From NCBI GenBank assembly GCA_021521415.1, contig JAIQDT010004988.1, forward strand, positions 62,001-126,000: 64,000 bases of DNA. The letters run 5' to 3'. The translations under genes and the position numbers were made by a program. Below the pieces are notes generated by a model. It did no database searches. It saw only the letters and a program-made list of their open reading frames with translations, and was not told the DNA's origin. Below, in pieces: positions 22,378-35,529 of the stretch (position 1 is the stretch's first letter; each line of letters starts with the position of its first letter). This DNA is from Bidens hawaiensis. Taxonomy: Eukaryota > Streptophyta > Magnoliopsida > Asterales > Asteraceae.

Positions 22378-23032
22378 CAAGAGAAAACTCATCTTTGGAG
22401 AAAATACTTAAAAACTCCTAAAGAATTATTTTTAATTAATAAAAAAATATTTTCAAATTTTTTTTGTCATTATTCTTATATTTTCTTACCATTCACTCGA
22501 AAAAAAAAAAAAAATTAGAAAAAAACCACTGTAATGCACATACGTATTACAGTGCGATATCGTTGTATTACACATGTGTATTACTATGTATTTTGAAGTT
22601 CAATAGTGTTTAATTGCATATATTCAATATTTGTATATTGTATATGTGTAGTAGTGTTGTGTTATATGTAATAATGATAATAATAAGAGTCGATGTAGTG
22701 TACATGTGCGTTAATGTTATATTACACATGCGTACTAATGTGTATTCGATGTGCGTTTTTGTCTTATATTGCATTTATACGATAGTGTATATCAAATATG
22801 TGCAATAATGTTGTATTCTATGCAATACAACACTTTTGCATATATGCAATGCACACTATTACATATGTGCACTACACCGACGAGGTTACCGACAAAGTTT
22901 TTTTTTGAACCAAGAACAACATGTAAGAATAATGAAAAAAAAAACTTCAAAAAATATTTTTTTTAAAAGTTAAAAATAATTTTTAGGAGTTTTAAGTTTT
23001 CTCTTTAAGAAGAGTTTTCATTTGATACCACC
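22376..23032. mobile_element. Foldback element, family D
   Basis: AGAGAAAACTCATC...ACTTAAAAACTCCTAAA...AATATTTTC on the left is inverted on the right (AAAATATTTTTTTT...TTTAGGAGTTTTAAG...GAGTTTTC). The centre has palindromic CACATGTG and CATATATG words around 22555-22870. Directly abuts the MITE to its left. Confidence 0.65.
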
Positions 23033-23798
23033 CATATATATACACACACACTAGCTTTTATCCCTAGTATTACGGAGGTTGTTTTATATTTTTCATTTTT
23101 AATATTTATATGCTTTTTGGATTTTAATTTTATTTATTGTAATGAACTTAATAATATACTTAGGGTTTAATAATGAAAGGGTTTAAAAATAAATGAAATG
23201 TTATAACCCGTTTAAAAACTATCTGGGTTTGGTGAGACACATCGTCTGCTTATTATTATTTTTATTTTGTAAAAATGTTTCTTAATTGTAAATAATATAT
23301 TTAATTTTTAGTATATCTCATTTTATAAGAATTTAATATCAAATATTTTGTGAGATTAATTATTAATATAATGAGATGTTATAATTCGTTTAAGGGCTAT
23401 CTGGGTTTGGTGAGACCCATACCTATGAACTCGGGTCAAATGCATAAGAATCAAATGCATAAGAAACTTCTATTTACAAATAAAACAATCTAGTGACTTG
23501 AAAATGCAGGGAGCAACCAGTGAACTTTTAAATGTTTCATTTATATATATTCAAGATTTAAGATATTTAGCTTATGATAGGAAAATAAAGCATTTATATG
23601 AAACCAAGAAAACCCTAATCATCTAACTATTTAGAAAGTGGGAACTAAGGAAGAGGCGTAGAAGAAAGGAAAGAGGTGCCGGTGCCGGTGCCGGTGGTAA
23701 TGGGTTGGTGTTGCCGTAGAAAGATGAGGTAGCTAGCTAGAGGCATTATTAATTTATTTGTTTTATCTGTTTGTTTATTTATTTATTATTATTATTAA

Positions 23799-23846
<48 letters not shown>

Positions 23847-24585
23847 GCAGACCCAAATTTGATATTTACTTGTATCACTTTTAGTGGATTATAACAATGA
23901 AAGATCTGAGCTAGCTCTTGTGAGGTCGTTAGTTTGGATCTCAAGCTCACTCAGGTTTTCATTCTACTATGTGTTATACCAGAGAGTTCTTTGTGGCGGC
24001 ACAATGATTGCCATGTAATATTTGAAACGTCAACTTTTGAAACGATGCTACGATTTACGTTTGAATTTTCGATTAATAAAAATTAAGTCGCTTGAAGCAC
24101 CGTTTCGTAGATAAGTTTTACATCATTCAAGTTGTATACTTCTTCAATCAAAATCGCTAAAACATCATTTTGAAATTCAAATAAGACTTAATGAGATTTT
24201 ATTTTTTTAATGGAGAATCAATGAAAACAAATAGTGTAAAAGATGGAAATTCTAGCAGTAATATTCTCCTGTGAGATTAATATTATTTACTAACCACACA
24301 AAGACGGAATTATTAAAATCTAATTTACCTATAAATGAGACATGAGGTTATCGTAATTATTGTCACACAAAATCACGAAGCATTATATAAAGTAAATAAC
24401 TGCTAGTATTAATCAATACATGAAATAAAACAACATATTTATACAGAAATTCATAATATATATATTATATATATTACAATTTTGGGAGTTCTTAGGCTTC
24501 TAAAGTTGTACCTCATTCTTTAGGGGTTGTACATATTGCTTAATGTTTACAACTTAATTTAACGAGTTAACACGTTGCAACACAT
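23033..24585. other. Non-coding region with one possible Helitron end
   Basis: No gene could be supported. At 23050-23070 the minus strand reads ...CCTAGGGATAAAAGCTAG then T, a possible degenerate Helitron 3' end. The phrase CTATCTGGGTTTGGTGAGAC occurs twice (about 23219 and 23398). (ATT)n covers 23784-23846. A GCCGGTGCCGGT run lies at 23678-23695. Confidence 0.4.
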
Positions 24586-24593
24586 GTGTGCGG

Positions 24594-25042
24594 TAGAGGT
24601 GCACAAATCGGTTTTTTTAAAAAAACCGGTTCGGTTAATAACCGGACCGGTTTTTCTTGGCCTGGAAAAAAACCTGTTTTTAAATAACCGGACCGGTTTA
24701 TTAACCGGTTTTTTTGGTGCAAAACTCGGACCGGTCTAACCGGTTAGGACCGGTTTAGAAACCGGTTAGAACCGGTTAATAACCGGTTTTTTTAATTAAC
24801 CGTTTTTTTTTTAAATAACCGGTTAATAACCGGTTTTTTTCATAATAACCGGTTTTAAAATTAACCGGTTTTTTCCATAACCGGTTCGTTAACCGGTTTT
24901 GGATCTAGAACTTGTAACCGAAAGACGAACCGGCGGTTTCTAAACCGGTCAAACCGGTTTTTAAAAAACCGGTTTTCTTAAAAACCGGTTTCCGGTTTAA
25001 ACCGGTAAACCGGTTCCCAACCGGTTTTTTTGGTCATCTCTG
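24594..25042. mobile_element. hAT-like element made of CCGGTT words, TSD GTGTGCGG
   Basis: It begins TAGAGGTGCACAAATC and ends GGTCATCTCTG; GTGTGCGG is repeated exactly at 24586-24593 and 25043-25050. Almost the whole 449-bp body is AACCGGTT-type words spaced by T or A runs. No coding capacity. Confidence 0.8.
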
Positions 25043-25405
25043 GTGTGCGGTTGAACGTTTTTGTTTATTTTCCCTATTTAACGGCCCCATCGCAACGTAT
25101 TGATGTTAAGTTGACTTAGTTATTTTTTTTCTATATTTTACGTTTTGGTCTAATTTCTATGTGTTAACACGATGCAACGAGCGTGTGTGGTTCAACGTTT
25201 TTACGTCTACATTTTGTTCAGTTTTCTTAATGGTTGACGTTAGTTATCGGCTACGGGAGAGGGGATGACGAACGAAGGCAGTGGTGATAACTTCATGCTT
25301 TCGAGTGAAGTGGACAAGTAAATGAATGGTTTTACACCTCCGCCGCAGCATGGGGGCGTGTTAATACTAGTTGTTAGAACAAAAGAGTGAGATATATAAT
25401 GTATA

Positions 25406-26087
25406 CTAGGTTAACCCATGTATTACACGGGCTAAAAAATGATATAATGTCAATAAAAAATACTTACATATTTGATACAAGTTAAAAGTGAAATCAAGCA
25501 TATAAAGCAATTATAATTATTTAAAAAAATCCATAATGTCAAATAATTCTGTAACAATTATAATTATATTATTAGAAATGTTAATAATATAATTTTAAGA
25601 AAGTAATAATTGGTTTAATTGAGTTAATTAATAAATATTAAATAGTAATAAATTCATTAATCGTTATATCATTTGACATAAAAAAATATTAATTTGAATG
25701 AATAGTAATTAAAAAATTAGTTAATTGTGTGGAATATGTATAAATAGAAATTAATTAGTTGGCATTTCATATGGATGACATATTTGAAAGCCATGTGAAA
25801 CATGCATTGCTTTAATATATTAGTTAGATTAGAAATTGTTAATAATATAATTTTAAGAAGGTAATAATTGGTTTAATTGAGTTAATTAATAAACATTAAA
25901 TAGTAATAAATTCATTAATTGTTATATCATTTAACATAAAAAATAATTAAATTTGAATAAATGGTAATTAAAAAATTAGTTAATTAGGTGGAATATATAT
26001 AAATAGAAATTGATTAGATGGCATTCCATGTAAATGGCATATTTGAAAGTCATGTGAAACATGTATTGCTTTAATATATTAGTTAGA
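25406..26087 (-). mobile_element. Helitron, minus strand, with a duplicated 5' end
   Basis: The minus strand starts A|TCTAACTAATATATTAAAGC at 26087 and ends GCCCGTGTAATACATGGG, then TTAACCTAG|T at 25406 (hairpin CCCGTGT/ACATGGG with one mismatch). The 5' 258 bp is present twice in tandem (25573-25830 and 25831-26087), and the inner copy also begins with TCTAACTAATATATTAAAGC. Non-coding. Confidence 0.8.
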
Positions 26088-26179
26088 TGATCAGATGGGT
26101 GTGTAACATAAAATAAAGATATAAAAACTAAAAAGTTCTGAAATTCGCATAATTCTGTATCTGTGACTAAAAATCATAA

Positions 26180-27475
26180 TCTACCTATTCTAATAAAGTA
26201 AAATAAATGTGACACTTGTCATGTTTTGGTTAATTCTCTCAATTTTTTTCCCTCCAAAACTAATATACCCTAATATATGTAATAAATCAATAATGATTCA
26301 CTTTTCTTTTACACTATATTTATATAATATATATATATTTTTATAAATATATTATTTTACTATATATTTTAAAATACTTGATGAATTTCAAAAATTAACA
26401 ACAATCATGTTTCTGAAATGAAAATTGTTTCGGGTTTTTTGTGGAACTTAAATTTGATTTTGTGGGTCAAAAGTTGGTAAATAGATTGTTTGGTACAAGT
26501 TAACTGCATTTAGGTTAAAATTTGTAACGGGTCAAAAATGAAAATTTTGAGTATTTTTAAAAGTTTGAGAATGCAAAATAGATTTATCGTCAAATTTGTT
26601 ATGGTTCAAAGTGTTGACTTTAAAATGTCAAAAGTATGAAAGTTAGAAGTTTAAAAATGATTCGGGTTTCAAATTTATTTTTGAAGACATTTTTTGAAAT
26701 AATCAAAAGGTTCGGGATTTGGCAAACTGACTATTTTTCCCTCAACTATAAAATATAAGAAAATATTGCGAACACGTTTGACGTGCCACCCCCATGCCTA
26801 TCAATGCTTTTAACTTTTATCAAATTTGAAATATTTATGTCAACATTAATTTTTCCTTCAATAGTGACCAGAACGTTGTATGGGAAGCATGTCATGCAAA
26901 ACTATGCTCAAATGAATATTCACAAAATTGAATTGGTTAACATGTTACTTTTTATGTTGTCATTATGACAAAGTAGAGAAACCCTCTGAAACTTATCAAA
27001 ATCTTTTTCATGGTGTAGCTCAGAAAAACATAGCTCTTGAAAAACATCCATTGTTACAATTTCATGTTCTACTTTCCTTTGATGGGTGGTAAATTGATAA
27101 ATATATTAATAAAGGTAACGCTCCTTTTGTATTTTGGCTGGGTGGTTAGAACTACTATCGTATGTGAAGCTTTATTTCCGAAATTGGTTCATAACCAAAA
27201 GTCTTTCAATTATACATATATAGCACTGAGAATGAATTTTTCAATAGAAAGAAGTATTCTCGGGTACGTTTTTGCACATGCATTTTTTTTATTAAGTTCA
27301 TTTAAAAAAATCGTTTTGTGATATATATATAAATAAAATCAATTTATGTACACATTGTATAGATACAAGTATAGAAGTAATACATTTTTTTTTTCATATA
27401 TGCTATGCAATTATTTTTTTACTTATAATTTTATAATTTGAATTATCCTGTGTATGACACGGGCTCTAAAACTAG
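26180..27475 (+). mobile_element. Helitron, plus strand, 1,296 bp
   Basis: 5' A|TCTACCTATTCTAATAAAG, 3' hairpin CCTGTGTATGACACGGG followed by CTCTAAAACTAG|T. Both ends and the A/T insertion site fit Helitrons. No Rep/helicase frame; small reading frames at 26783 and 27037 are unsupported. Part of the inside (about 26480-26520) resembles 44606-44640 in the Helitron start at 44241. Confidence 0.8.
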
Positions 27476-28618
27476 TATCATTATATACTCACTATTCAAA
27501 TTTATGGCATCAACACTTTTTTTGTTTTTCTCTGCTTAATTTCTTTATTTCAAAGGTTATAATTGTATTATAAAATGTAAAGTAATTTAAATTAATATAT
27601 TTTGATATTTAATTTGTTCTTTTTTGTTAACTAAATCTATTATTATATAAGTTGTTAAGATATATAAAATTCTCAAATATACTTTGCATGAAATAAATAT
27701 ATAAGATAGGTTTATAAGTTGGTATATATGTTTATATCACCATCAGAATATGGTGGGTCCGGAAAGACATATTCCCGAATTCTTTTGTTGAATTTCTTTT
27801 ATACATGCATACGCCATCTAAGATTCCATTTTTCTAATTTTCTTCGTTTAATCATGTTTCCCTAACACAAGTTGCCGAATCACAAATTATATAAATTATA
27901 TAGATAACTAGTTGGTGGTCGGGGTCTTGCCGCACGTTGCGACGGTGAAATTGGCATGAATTGGGATCGTTCGGTTCGTCACCGTATCGGTACGGTATCA
28001 TTATACAGCTATGTTTTCAACGGAATCTTTATCGGATTGCCGATTCGATTACTTATGCATTACTACTCATGATTCGATTTCAAAAATAATTTATATCGAT
28101 ACGTGGATTAATAAGTGCGCCGCAAGGATAGAGTCTGAATTTATAAAATGTTATAGGTTAAAAGTTATAAAAGAAAAATAAAATAAAGTATGTTTAAAAT
28201 TAATTATTAGGTAAAACAAAATTAAGTTGAAAGATAGATAAATAAATAAATAAAAATTATTATAATCAGTTTTCATGGGTTACTACTATATATTTTTCAT
28301 ACATTGGTTGGTTGGTTAAGTGACTGAATTTATTTTTAGTGATTACAGGTAAGTTACTATCTCATATAAAGAATTAGAGTAACACGTCAGCAAACTTTTC
28401 AAGCGACGGTCCACGTCATCCAAGTGGTCTTCCATGTCATTGAATATGTGAAGTGGCATGACACGTGGAATCCGCTGTCTTAAGTAGAAGGTTATGAATA
28501 ACATGAAGAATGTATAACATAATCATATTAGTATAAAAAACTTACTAAATAATAATAATAACAATAATAATAAATCATAAATTAATGATAATAATCGAAA
28601 TCATTATTATTAAAAAAC
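27476..28618. other. Non-coding region
   Basis: No gene seen. CTAG-bounded ends at 27908 (CTAGTTGGTGGTC) and 28991 (GGCCACTCGCTAG) are roughly inverse and may delimit an element of about 1.08 kb; support is weak. Confidence 0.35.
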
Positions 28619-29205
28619 TCGTAAGTTAATACTATAATAATAATAATAAATAATAATAATAAATATTCTAAGTAATAAAAATAAACCTTAATAAGAATCC
28701 CAGTCTATTTAACTAAATATGTGTTGTATATGTTAAAATCATTTAATAATTTATGACTCATTTTTATAAAATAGAATAAAATAAAAATATAATACAACAT
28801 AAAACTATATAACAAAATACAATATTAGTGGGTGACCAAGATGCAACCTTAAAAGTCAGATAAATTATTTTGAAATTTTTAACTTATATTTTTCATCGCA
28901 CATGATATATTATAGTGTTACATTTACCTCAAGTCAAAATTTTTAAAATAATTCAAGTGGTGTTTAAGGAAACAAGTTGGCCACTCGCTAGTATTCTATT
29001 TTGTTTTATTGTACGGTATTATTTTGTATAATTCTTTATTATATAATTGTTTTATCGCCTTGTTATTTATAAATGTGAATCATAAATTATTAATTGATTT
29101 TAACATATATAACACATATTTAACTAAATAGAATGGGATTATTATTATTAAGTTCTATTTTTATTATTATTACTTAGAATATTTATTATTATTATTATTA
29201 GTAGT
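28619..29205. repeat. Large inverted repeat
   Basis: 28640-28800 (TATTCTAAGTAATAAAAATA ... TCCCAGTCTATTTAACTAAA ... TATATGTTAAAATCATTTAA) is repeated in reverse complement at 29070-29190. Spacer about 150-250 bp, which includes the phrase GTGGCCACTCG-like end at 28981. Probably a foldback element; TSD not found. Confidence 0.65.
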
Positions 29206-29243
29206 AGTAGTAGGTTTTGTTACTAACATGTGTATTTTATTTG

Positions 29244-30413
29244 GGTTGAGTTATTCTACAAAGGCCAATAAAAATGAGAAGTGTGAAAAGCCATAGTTGA
29301 TTTACATGTGTCAAGTAGGGACCAAAGGTAAAAGGGTATAAAAGTAATACTACATATTTTTTCTCTCCACGTGCAAGTCACATGTCAATTACCCTATCAT
29401 TTTAAAACGTCGATAACTTTTGCATGCAACATTATTTTTTTTTTGAAAAATTTCACCATAATAACAAGCGTTTTTTTTATCTTTAATATGAGTATCACTT
29501 TGTTATATAAAAATTTAAAAAAAATTACGTCATTTTGTCATTGTGTGTTTTCGTCATTGTGTCATTTCCTCGTTGTGTCTTTCTGTTTGTTATTGTGTTT
29601 TCATCATTATGTCTTTCAAATCATCATTGTGTTTTTTTTTAAATGTTAATAATATGGTTGTGTAATAATAATATGTAGATATAATGATAAAATAACAACA
29701 AATTATCTAATATATAAAACACAATGATGAATGCATATTACATAATTACATGAAACGTAATACACAATGATGAATTCATATAACACAATGACCTGAAATA
29801 TAAAACACAATGGTGAATACATATAACATAATGACCTGAAACGTAAAACATAATGGAAACTACATATTAGACAATGACATGAACGTAATACACAATGACT
29901 AAAACACAATGATAAGTAGTAAGGTAAATGATAAGCATAAAGACACAATGACAAACAAAAAGACACAATGACATAATCTTTGTTTTAATTGCTATCTTTA
30001 ATATGAGTATCAATTGATAACGCAATGACCAAAATATTTAACAAAAATTATAGAAAAACCCAATTAAAAATCATAATGAACCATTAATAACACAATATAA
30101 AAAACCCACTATTTTTTTTATATAATAATATGATACTCATATTAAAGATTAAAAAACGCTTATTATTATGGTGAAATTTTTTTAAAAAAATAATGTTGCA
30201 TGAAAAAGTTATGGATGTTTTAAAATAGTAGGGGACTTGACATGTGCTTTGCATGTGGAAAGAGAAAGTCAACAAAAATGGGTTATTACCTTTATACCCT
30301 TTTTATCAATTTATTTTCTTAAATTAATCTCCACCATTCAAATTTAAGATTAATGGATTAGATTCTTTCTCACAATCCTCATTTTTGTTATCCTTTTTAT
30401 TTTAACTTTACCC
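29244..30413. mobile_element. 1.17 kb MITE, family C copy 2
   Basis: Same orientation, ends and internal order as 21233-22377 (GAGTTATTCTACAAAGGCC, AATATGAGTATCA, ACACAATGA words, then the inverted end). Differences are scattered small changes. Minus-strand frame 29703-29966 corresponds to that of copy 1 and is a repeat artefact. Confidence 0.75.
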
Positions 30414-32159
30414 TATTTTATAAATTCTTTATCTTATTCATAATCCTTTATTTAAGATAGAGTATTCCACATGTCCTGTCACATCACACATTCAATGGCA
30501 TGGACGACCATTTGGATGATATGGCCGTCACTTAGAAGGGTTGCTGAGTGTCACCCTAATCCTTTATATGAGATAGCAACTTACCTAAAATCATTTAAAA
30601 TAATGTCAGTCAACCTAAAACCATTTTTTTTTTTTCAAATCCACCTATTCTAGCAAGTAAAAAAAAAACCTAACTAATTATACTGTCTCACTTTCTATGT
30701 GTTACATTTATCAGACATGAATTATATTATCATATGCTATTATATGATAAAGTACAAGTCTATAATACAAAGACCATAACAATAAGACAGTAACGAAATT
30801 GTTGAGTGTAACGAGTCTAGCAAGGAAATCTTAACGGAATACAAGTGCAAAATGACACGTAGATTGCGTATATAGAAAAAGAATTAGGGTCGTAGCTTGA
30901 ATGACTAGCGCCTTGTGGCGTGTGGACATCGATCATGGTGATGAACTCTCCCATTCGAGGGCAATAGACGTAGACGAGTCTTCGCAAGCGGAGCCCACTC
31001 AATCTCTTTGTATTATTTTATTAGTTCAAAAGAGAACTTTTATCTTCCCTTAAAAGAAGACCAATTACCCAAATTGAACTACGTCCTTGAATGATGCATA
31101 AGATTGGTATATTACTGACAGCACATGCCACTGCACAAATAATACATACCAACTATAGACATATATAAGTAACTAAAATACAAAGTTAAATAGTTATAAG
31201 TGGAAAAGTTATTCAAGTAAAATATGATCACAAGAATACACTGTTTAAAGTTTAGAAATCATGCATGTGCAGCTAGTTCTTATCATGTCAAAGAGTGAGA
31301 CTAAAAGCCATGATGTATGCATGTGCATGTGGCTTTTGGACATCTAAAACTGAAGCTAGTACATAGGTTAGCCAATCTGTAAGCTTAAGCATTAGAAAAG
31401 AAAACAACCAAACTTGAAGATGAATACACAAAAACTGAGGTTATACTATAGTACATTCAGTTCATGGTTGAACATGTTTGGATGTAACATCCAGCAAGTC
31501 ATACCAACCAATATTGTCTGGTTTGCCAACTAACAGTTGTGTTTTTGTTACCATGGTGGAGACGTCTTGTAAGGTCACCCTTTCTTGGATTCACCCCAAA
31601 ACGCTTAGTGGAATTCCTCTCTCGTCCACATATAGTGTGTCCAAAACGTGTTGGCGGTATTTAGGCGTGACATTTCTTATGAACCTAGCATCTCTCTTAT
31701 CCATGACCGATGTAGGATTTGTCCGGATAAATGATATAAAGAATAATAACTGAACAATATGTTGTCATACAAAACTTAAAAGGTATAAACCAAGTTGAAG
31801 AAATCAAAGAGAATAATAATGTTTTTAGCAAGCACTTGGGCCTGCAGCAACAAAACTATAGAAGAAAAAGTTTAGCAAAGCCCATTACACGTGATCTTTT
31901 TGGCCTGTTATTTTGTGTTGTTCAATTGCAAGCTACCGTCTAGCCCTGGACCAGCCCAGGCCCATATTTATCTGCTAAGCCCATTTTTTAAAACTTTTTC
32001 GAAACTGATAACATAATTGATTGATTGATCGAAGTTAAAACTCAAAGCTGGATTTACTTTTTATTTTGTTTCAATGTGTGTCACCTGTGGTGAGCCCAAA
32101 AAATTTTCTTGCATGCGTCATAAATTTTTTCAGTTAACTATCGTTATATACTCACAGAG
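30414..32159. other. Non-coding region without recognised elements
   Basis: No gene could be supported. The minus-strand frame at 30817-31002 (61 residues, MSGLRLRRLVYVYCPRMGEF) and the plus-strand frame at 31478-31753 lie in DNA of more balanced composition than the surroundings, but I recognise no domain, splice pattern or repeat in them. Confidence 0.4.
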
Positions 32160-32167
32160 GTCGAACG

Positions 32168-35100
32168 CATCGGCGGATTTAAGGGAGGGTCAGGAGGGTC
32201 CCTTGACCCTCCGGCCGGCCAAATTTATAGCGGATCGGAGTAGGCAAACTTTTTTTTTAATGGCTTGACCCTCTTAATATCTCACAGAATGCTTAAAATA
32301 AAAAAGAAAAGGTAGATATCTTGTATTTGAGAAATTCCGGCAGGTGGTTTCCGGCAAAAACTGTGAAGTGTGAGATATGGTGATACTGAAGAATGAATAA
32401 GACGACACTTATGAGTTATGTGCATAAAAGAAGACATGCTGTTTACTATATTTAGGTTTATAGGAATGTGGGGCCTTTTTTAATTTTTTTAATAAGCCCA
32501 TATCCAAACAAAATATTTTATTAAGAACCTATTTTTTCACTTTTGACCTAGTGCTCAAGTCAGCCGTCCCTGTTTTCCTCTCTGCTCATTTACACTTTTT
32601 TGGTGTTTCTTTTTCCTATTGTGGAAAAGACAATATGAAGTAAGTTAACTTTATTGTTTTTTAGTTTTTATTTTAACTAATTTTTATTATTTAGAATGTT
32701 AATACTTTATGATTTTAACAATAGGAAATTAGGAATCATGTTGTGTAGTTATCTTTTATGTAGTTAATTTACGATATCACTTAGTATATATGATCTAATC
32801 TAGAACTTATTGTTTTATATAATTTATTACGATAATTAATTTTATTATTTGTGTATGTAGAAACGCTTCTATCAAAAAATATTTTGGTAACACACCCAAA
32901 TCAAGTATTGAGACTCCATCAAGTTCGTCACATGCCAATGAAAATAATAATAAAAGAAGTCGAGAAGAAGTTGAAGTATCGGAATATGAAATTGTTGGTG
33001 ACCCAACCTTGCGCAAACCAATTAATGATTATTCAATTAATATTCGAGAGGAAGTAAGGAGACGTTATATAACGAAAGGTGCTTGCCAACCAAAAGCTCA
33101 TAATTTTCCCAAAACACAAATTTGTGGACAATTGAGAAAGTTTCAAAAAACATGGTTTGATCGTTTTTGTTGGTTAGAATATAGTGCATCAAAAGATGCG
33201 GCATTTAGTTTGTGGTGTTATTTGTTCCCTACCGGTAATAGACATGGGGATGAAGTCTTTATCAACCATGGTTTTAGAAACTGGAAAAAGGCATTTGAAA
33301 ATTTTCGTGATCATGAAGGAGGTCAAAATAGTAGACATAATCATGCTAGAGTTCAGTTTGAGTTATTTAAAGATCAAAGGCACAATCTAGACAATGTATT
33401 GTCACAAAAATTTAAGCAAGATGAGATTGTTTATCGTGTTCGGTTAACCGCTGTTGTTGATGTGATTCGATTCCTTTCAAAACAAGGTTTGGCTTTTCGC
33501 GGGCATGATGAGTCTATAAGCTCTAATAGTCGAGGTAATTTTCTTGAACTTGCCACATTGTATTGTGAACGTAATGATGAAGTAAATAAAGCGTTTAATT
33601 CAAAATCATATGGAAATAATCAATTGACTTCGCCTAAAATCCAAAAAGAAATAGTTAATGCATGTGCTGCGGAGGTAAGAAAGATTATTGTGAACGAAAT
33701 TAAAGATAAGTTTTTTTCTATTTTAATTGACGAGTCTCGTGATTGTTCTATAAAAGAGCAAATGGCAGTGGTTTTGAGATATGTGGATGATGTTGGAGAA
33801 GTGATTGAACGGTTTGTTGGGGTAGTGGGGGGCATGTTACCGACACTTGTGCATCATCTCTAAAAAGTGCTATTGATAATTTTTTTGCAAAAAATAATTT
33901 AACAATGTCTAAAGTTAGAGGTCAAGGTTATGATGGAGCTTTCAATATGCGTGGGGAGCTAAATGGATTGAAGCAAAAAATTTTAGCTGAAAATAAGTGT
34001 GCATTTTATATTCATTGTTTTGCACATCAGTTACAATTGGTAGTCGTGGCTACGTCATCTGAATATGCATATGTAAGTTCTTTTTTTGATTACCTTACAA
34101 AGATTGTGAATATTGTTGGAGCTTCATGTAAAAGGAAAGATTTGATTCGACAAAAACAACATGATGATTTTGTGAAATGAATTGAGACGGGTGAAGTATG
34201 TACATGAAAAGGTAAAAACCAAGAAATGAGTTTAGCTCGAGCTGGTGACACTCGTTGGGGTTCCCATCTTTAAAACTATACTTCGACTTTTAGACTTGTG
34301 GAAACCAATGAGAGAAGTGCTTATTGCTTTGTCAAGAGAGGGCACTGATACAAAAACTTGAGGCATTGCGCTTGGTATGGCTGAGAAAATGGAAAACTTT
34401 GAGTTTGTCTTTATTGCTCATTTAATGGTAAACTTATTAAGAAAGACAAATGACTTGTCACAAGCCCTACAGTTGAAGAATCAAAATATTGGTAACGTGG
34501 TTCGATTGATTGAAGATATGAAATATGATGTAAAGAAATATAGAGATGATGGCTGGGAGGAGCTAATGAATGAAGTCACCACATTTTGTTCTAAAAATGA
34601 AATTTATATGCCTAACATGGAAGACGTATTCCAGGGCGAGTTAGAAGGACAATTGATGATGAGCCACAGACATATCTCCATCGTTTTCGCGCTGATATTT
34701 TTTATCAGGTGCCTTATTCTTATTTATTTTTGTTAACAACTTTCAGCTTATAACATTTTTTTGCTAGTAAACTTTATATATTTTATTTCCACATAATTCT
34801 AGGTTGTTGATCTTCTTCTTAATGAAATGAATGAGCGTTTTACTAAGGCAAACTCGGAGTTGCTTACATGTATAGCGTGTCTTGATCCTAGAGACTCATT
34901 TCAAACTTTTTACCGTGACAAGTTACTACAGCTTGCTGAGTTATATTCTGATGATTTTAGTGGCTTTGATCTTGGTCAACTAAGGATACAACTTGATAGG
35001 TACATTTCAAATATGACAAGTAATGAAGTTTTTACCGGTCTTCATGATATCGGAGAACTTGCAAAGAAAATGGTTCAAATGAAATATCATATTACATATG

Positions 35101-35434
35101 ACCTCATATATCGACTAGTTGAGTTGGCTTTGGTTTTGCCGGTTGCAACAGCTACCGTTGAAAGATCATTTTCCGCAATGAAGTTTATCAAGACTGATTT
35201 ACATAACAAGATGGGTGATAATTTTCTCACAGATGCATTGGTGTGCTATGTAGAGAAAGATATTTTTGCAAGTGTAGAAAATAAAGCAATTCTACAACGG
35301 TTTCAAGCTATGGGACCTCTAAGATGCCAGTTGCCGACTATCGGTAAAAAAAGTAGTTTTGTACACCAATGAATTACGAATGTAAGACAATTATTTTATG
35401 ACCCCCCATTTGAAATTTTCTGATTCCGCCACTG
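32168..35434 (+). mobile_element. hAT transposon (ZMYM1/TTF type), 3,267 bp
   Basis: Right end GATTCCGCCACTG is the inverse of a CAGTGGCGGA-type hAT terminus; the left end CATCGGCGGATTTAAGG differs by a few bases. Flanks GTCGAACG (32160-32167) and GTCGAATG (35435-35442) agree at 7 of 8 positions. The element contains a full-length but broken transposase gene. The left subterminal has a GGGTCAAGGGACCC-like palindrome (AGGGTCCCTTGACCCTCC). Confidence 0.85.
32635..35372 (+). pseudogene. hAT transposase, ZMYM1/TTF-like, intron-containing, broken
   Basis: Predicted exon 1 is only ATGAA (32635-32639) followed by GTAAGT; exon 2 begins at 32861 after GTAG, restoring the reading MKNASIKKYFG. Exon 2 encodes the TTF-type zinc-finger region (CGQLRKFQKTWFDRFCWLEY, SLWCYLF) and the DUF4371-like core (FFSILIDESRDCSIKEQMAV, RGQGYDGAFNMRGELNGLKQ, FYIHCFAHQLQLVV). 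A second intron is at 34709-34802. The last exon ends with the hAT dimerisation domain (LVELALVLPVATATVERSFS). Lesions: a shift in a G-run near 33829, a stop at 34178, more stops near 34208 and 34360, and a shift near 34630. It would cut and paste DNA if intact; this copy cannot make a complete protein. Confidence 0.85.
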
Positions 35435-35517
35435 GTCGAATGTGAATTTTTACACTATAATAGTATGAATAAAAAACTATTTCACAAGGGATAGGGGATC
35501 CCGTATCACAAGGATAG

Positions 35518-35529
35518 CCCCCCCCCCCC
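35518..35529. repeat. C homopolymer
   Basis: Twelve consecutive C between the two hAT elements. Confidence 0.8.

Noticed and set aside
21668..29966. Cys/His-rich minus-strand proteins at 21668-22009 and 29703-29966
   Set aside because: Both are translations of ACACAATGA word arrays inside two copies of the same MITE. The similarity of the proteins reflects the repeat.
30817..31753. Possible host-gene exons at 30817-31002 (minus) and 31478-31753 (plus)
   Set aside because: No domain, no convincing splice partners and no start context. They are noted in the region entry but not called as genes.
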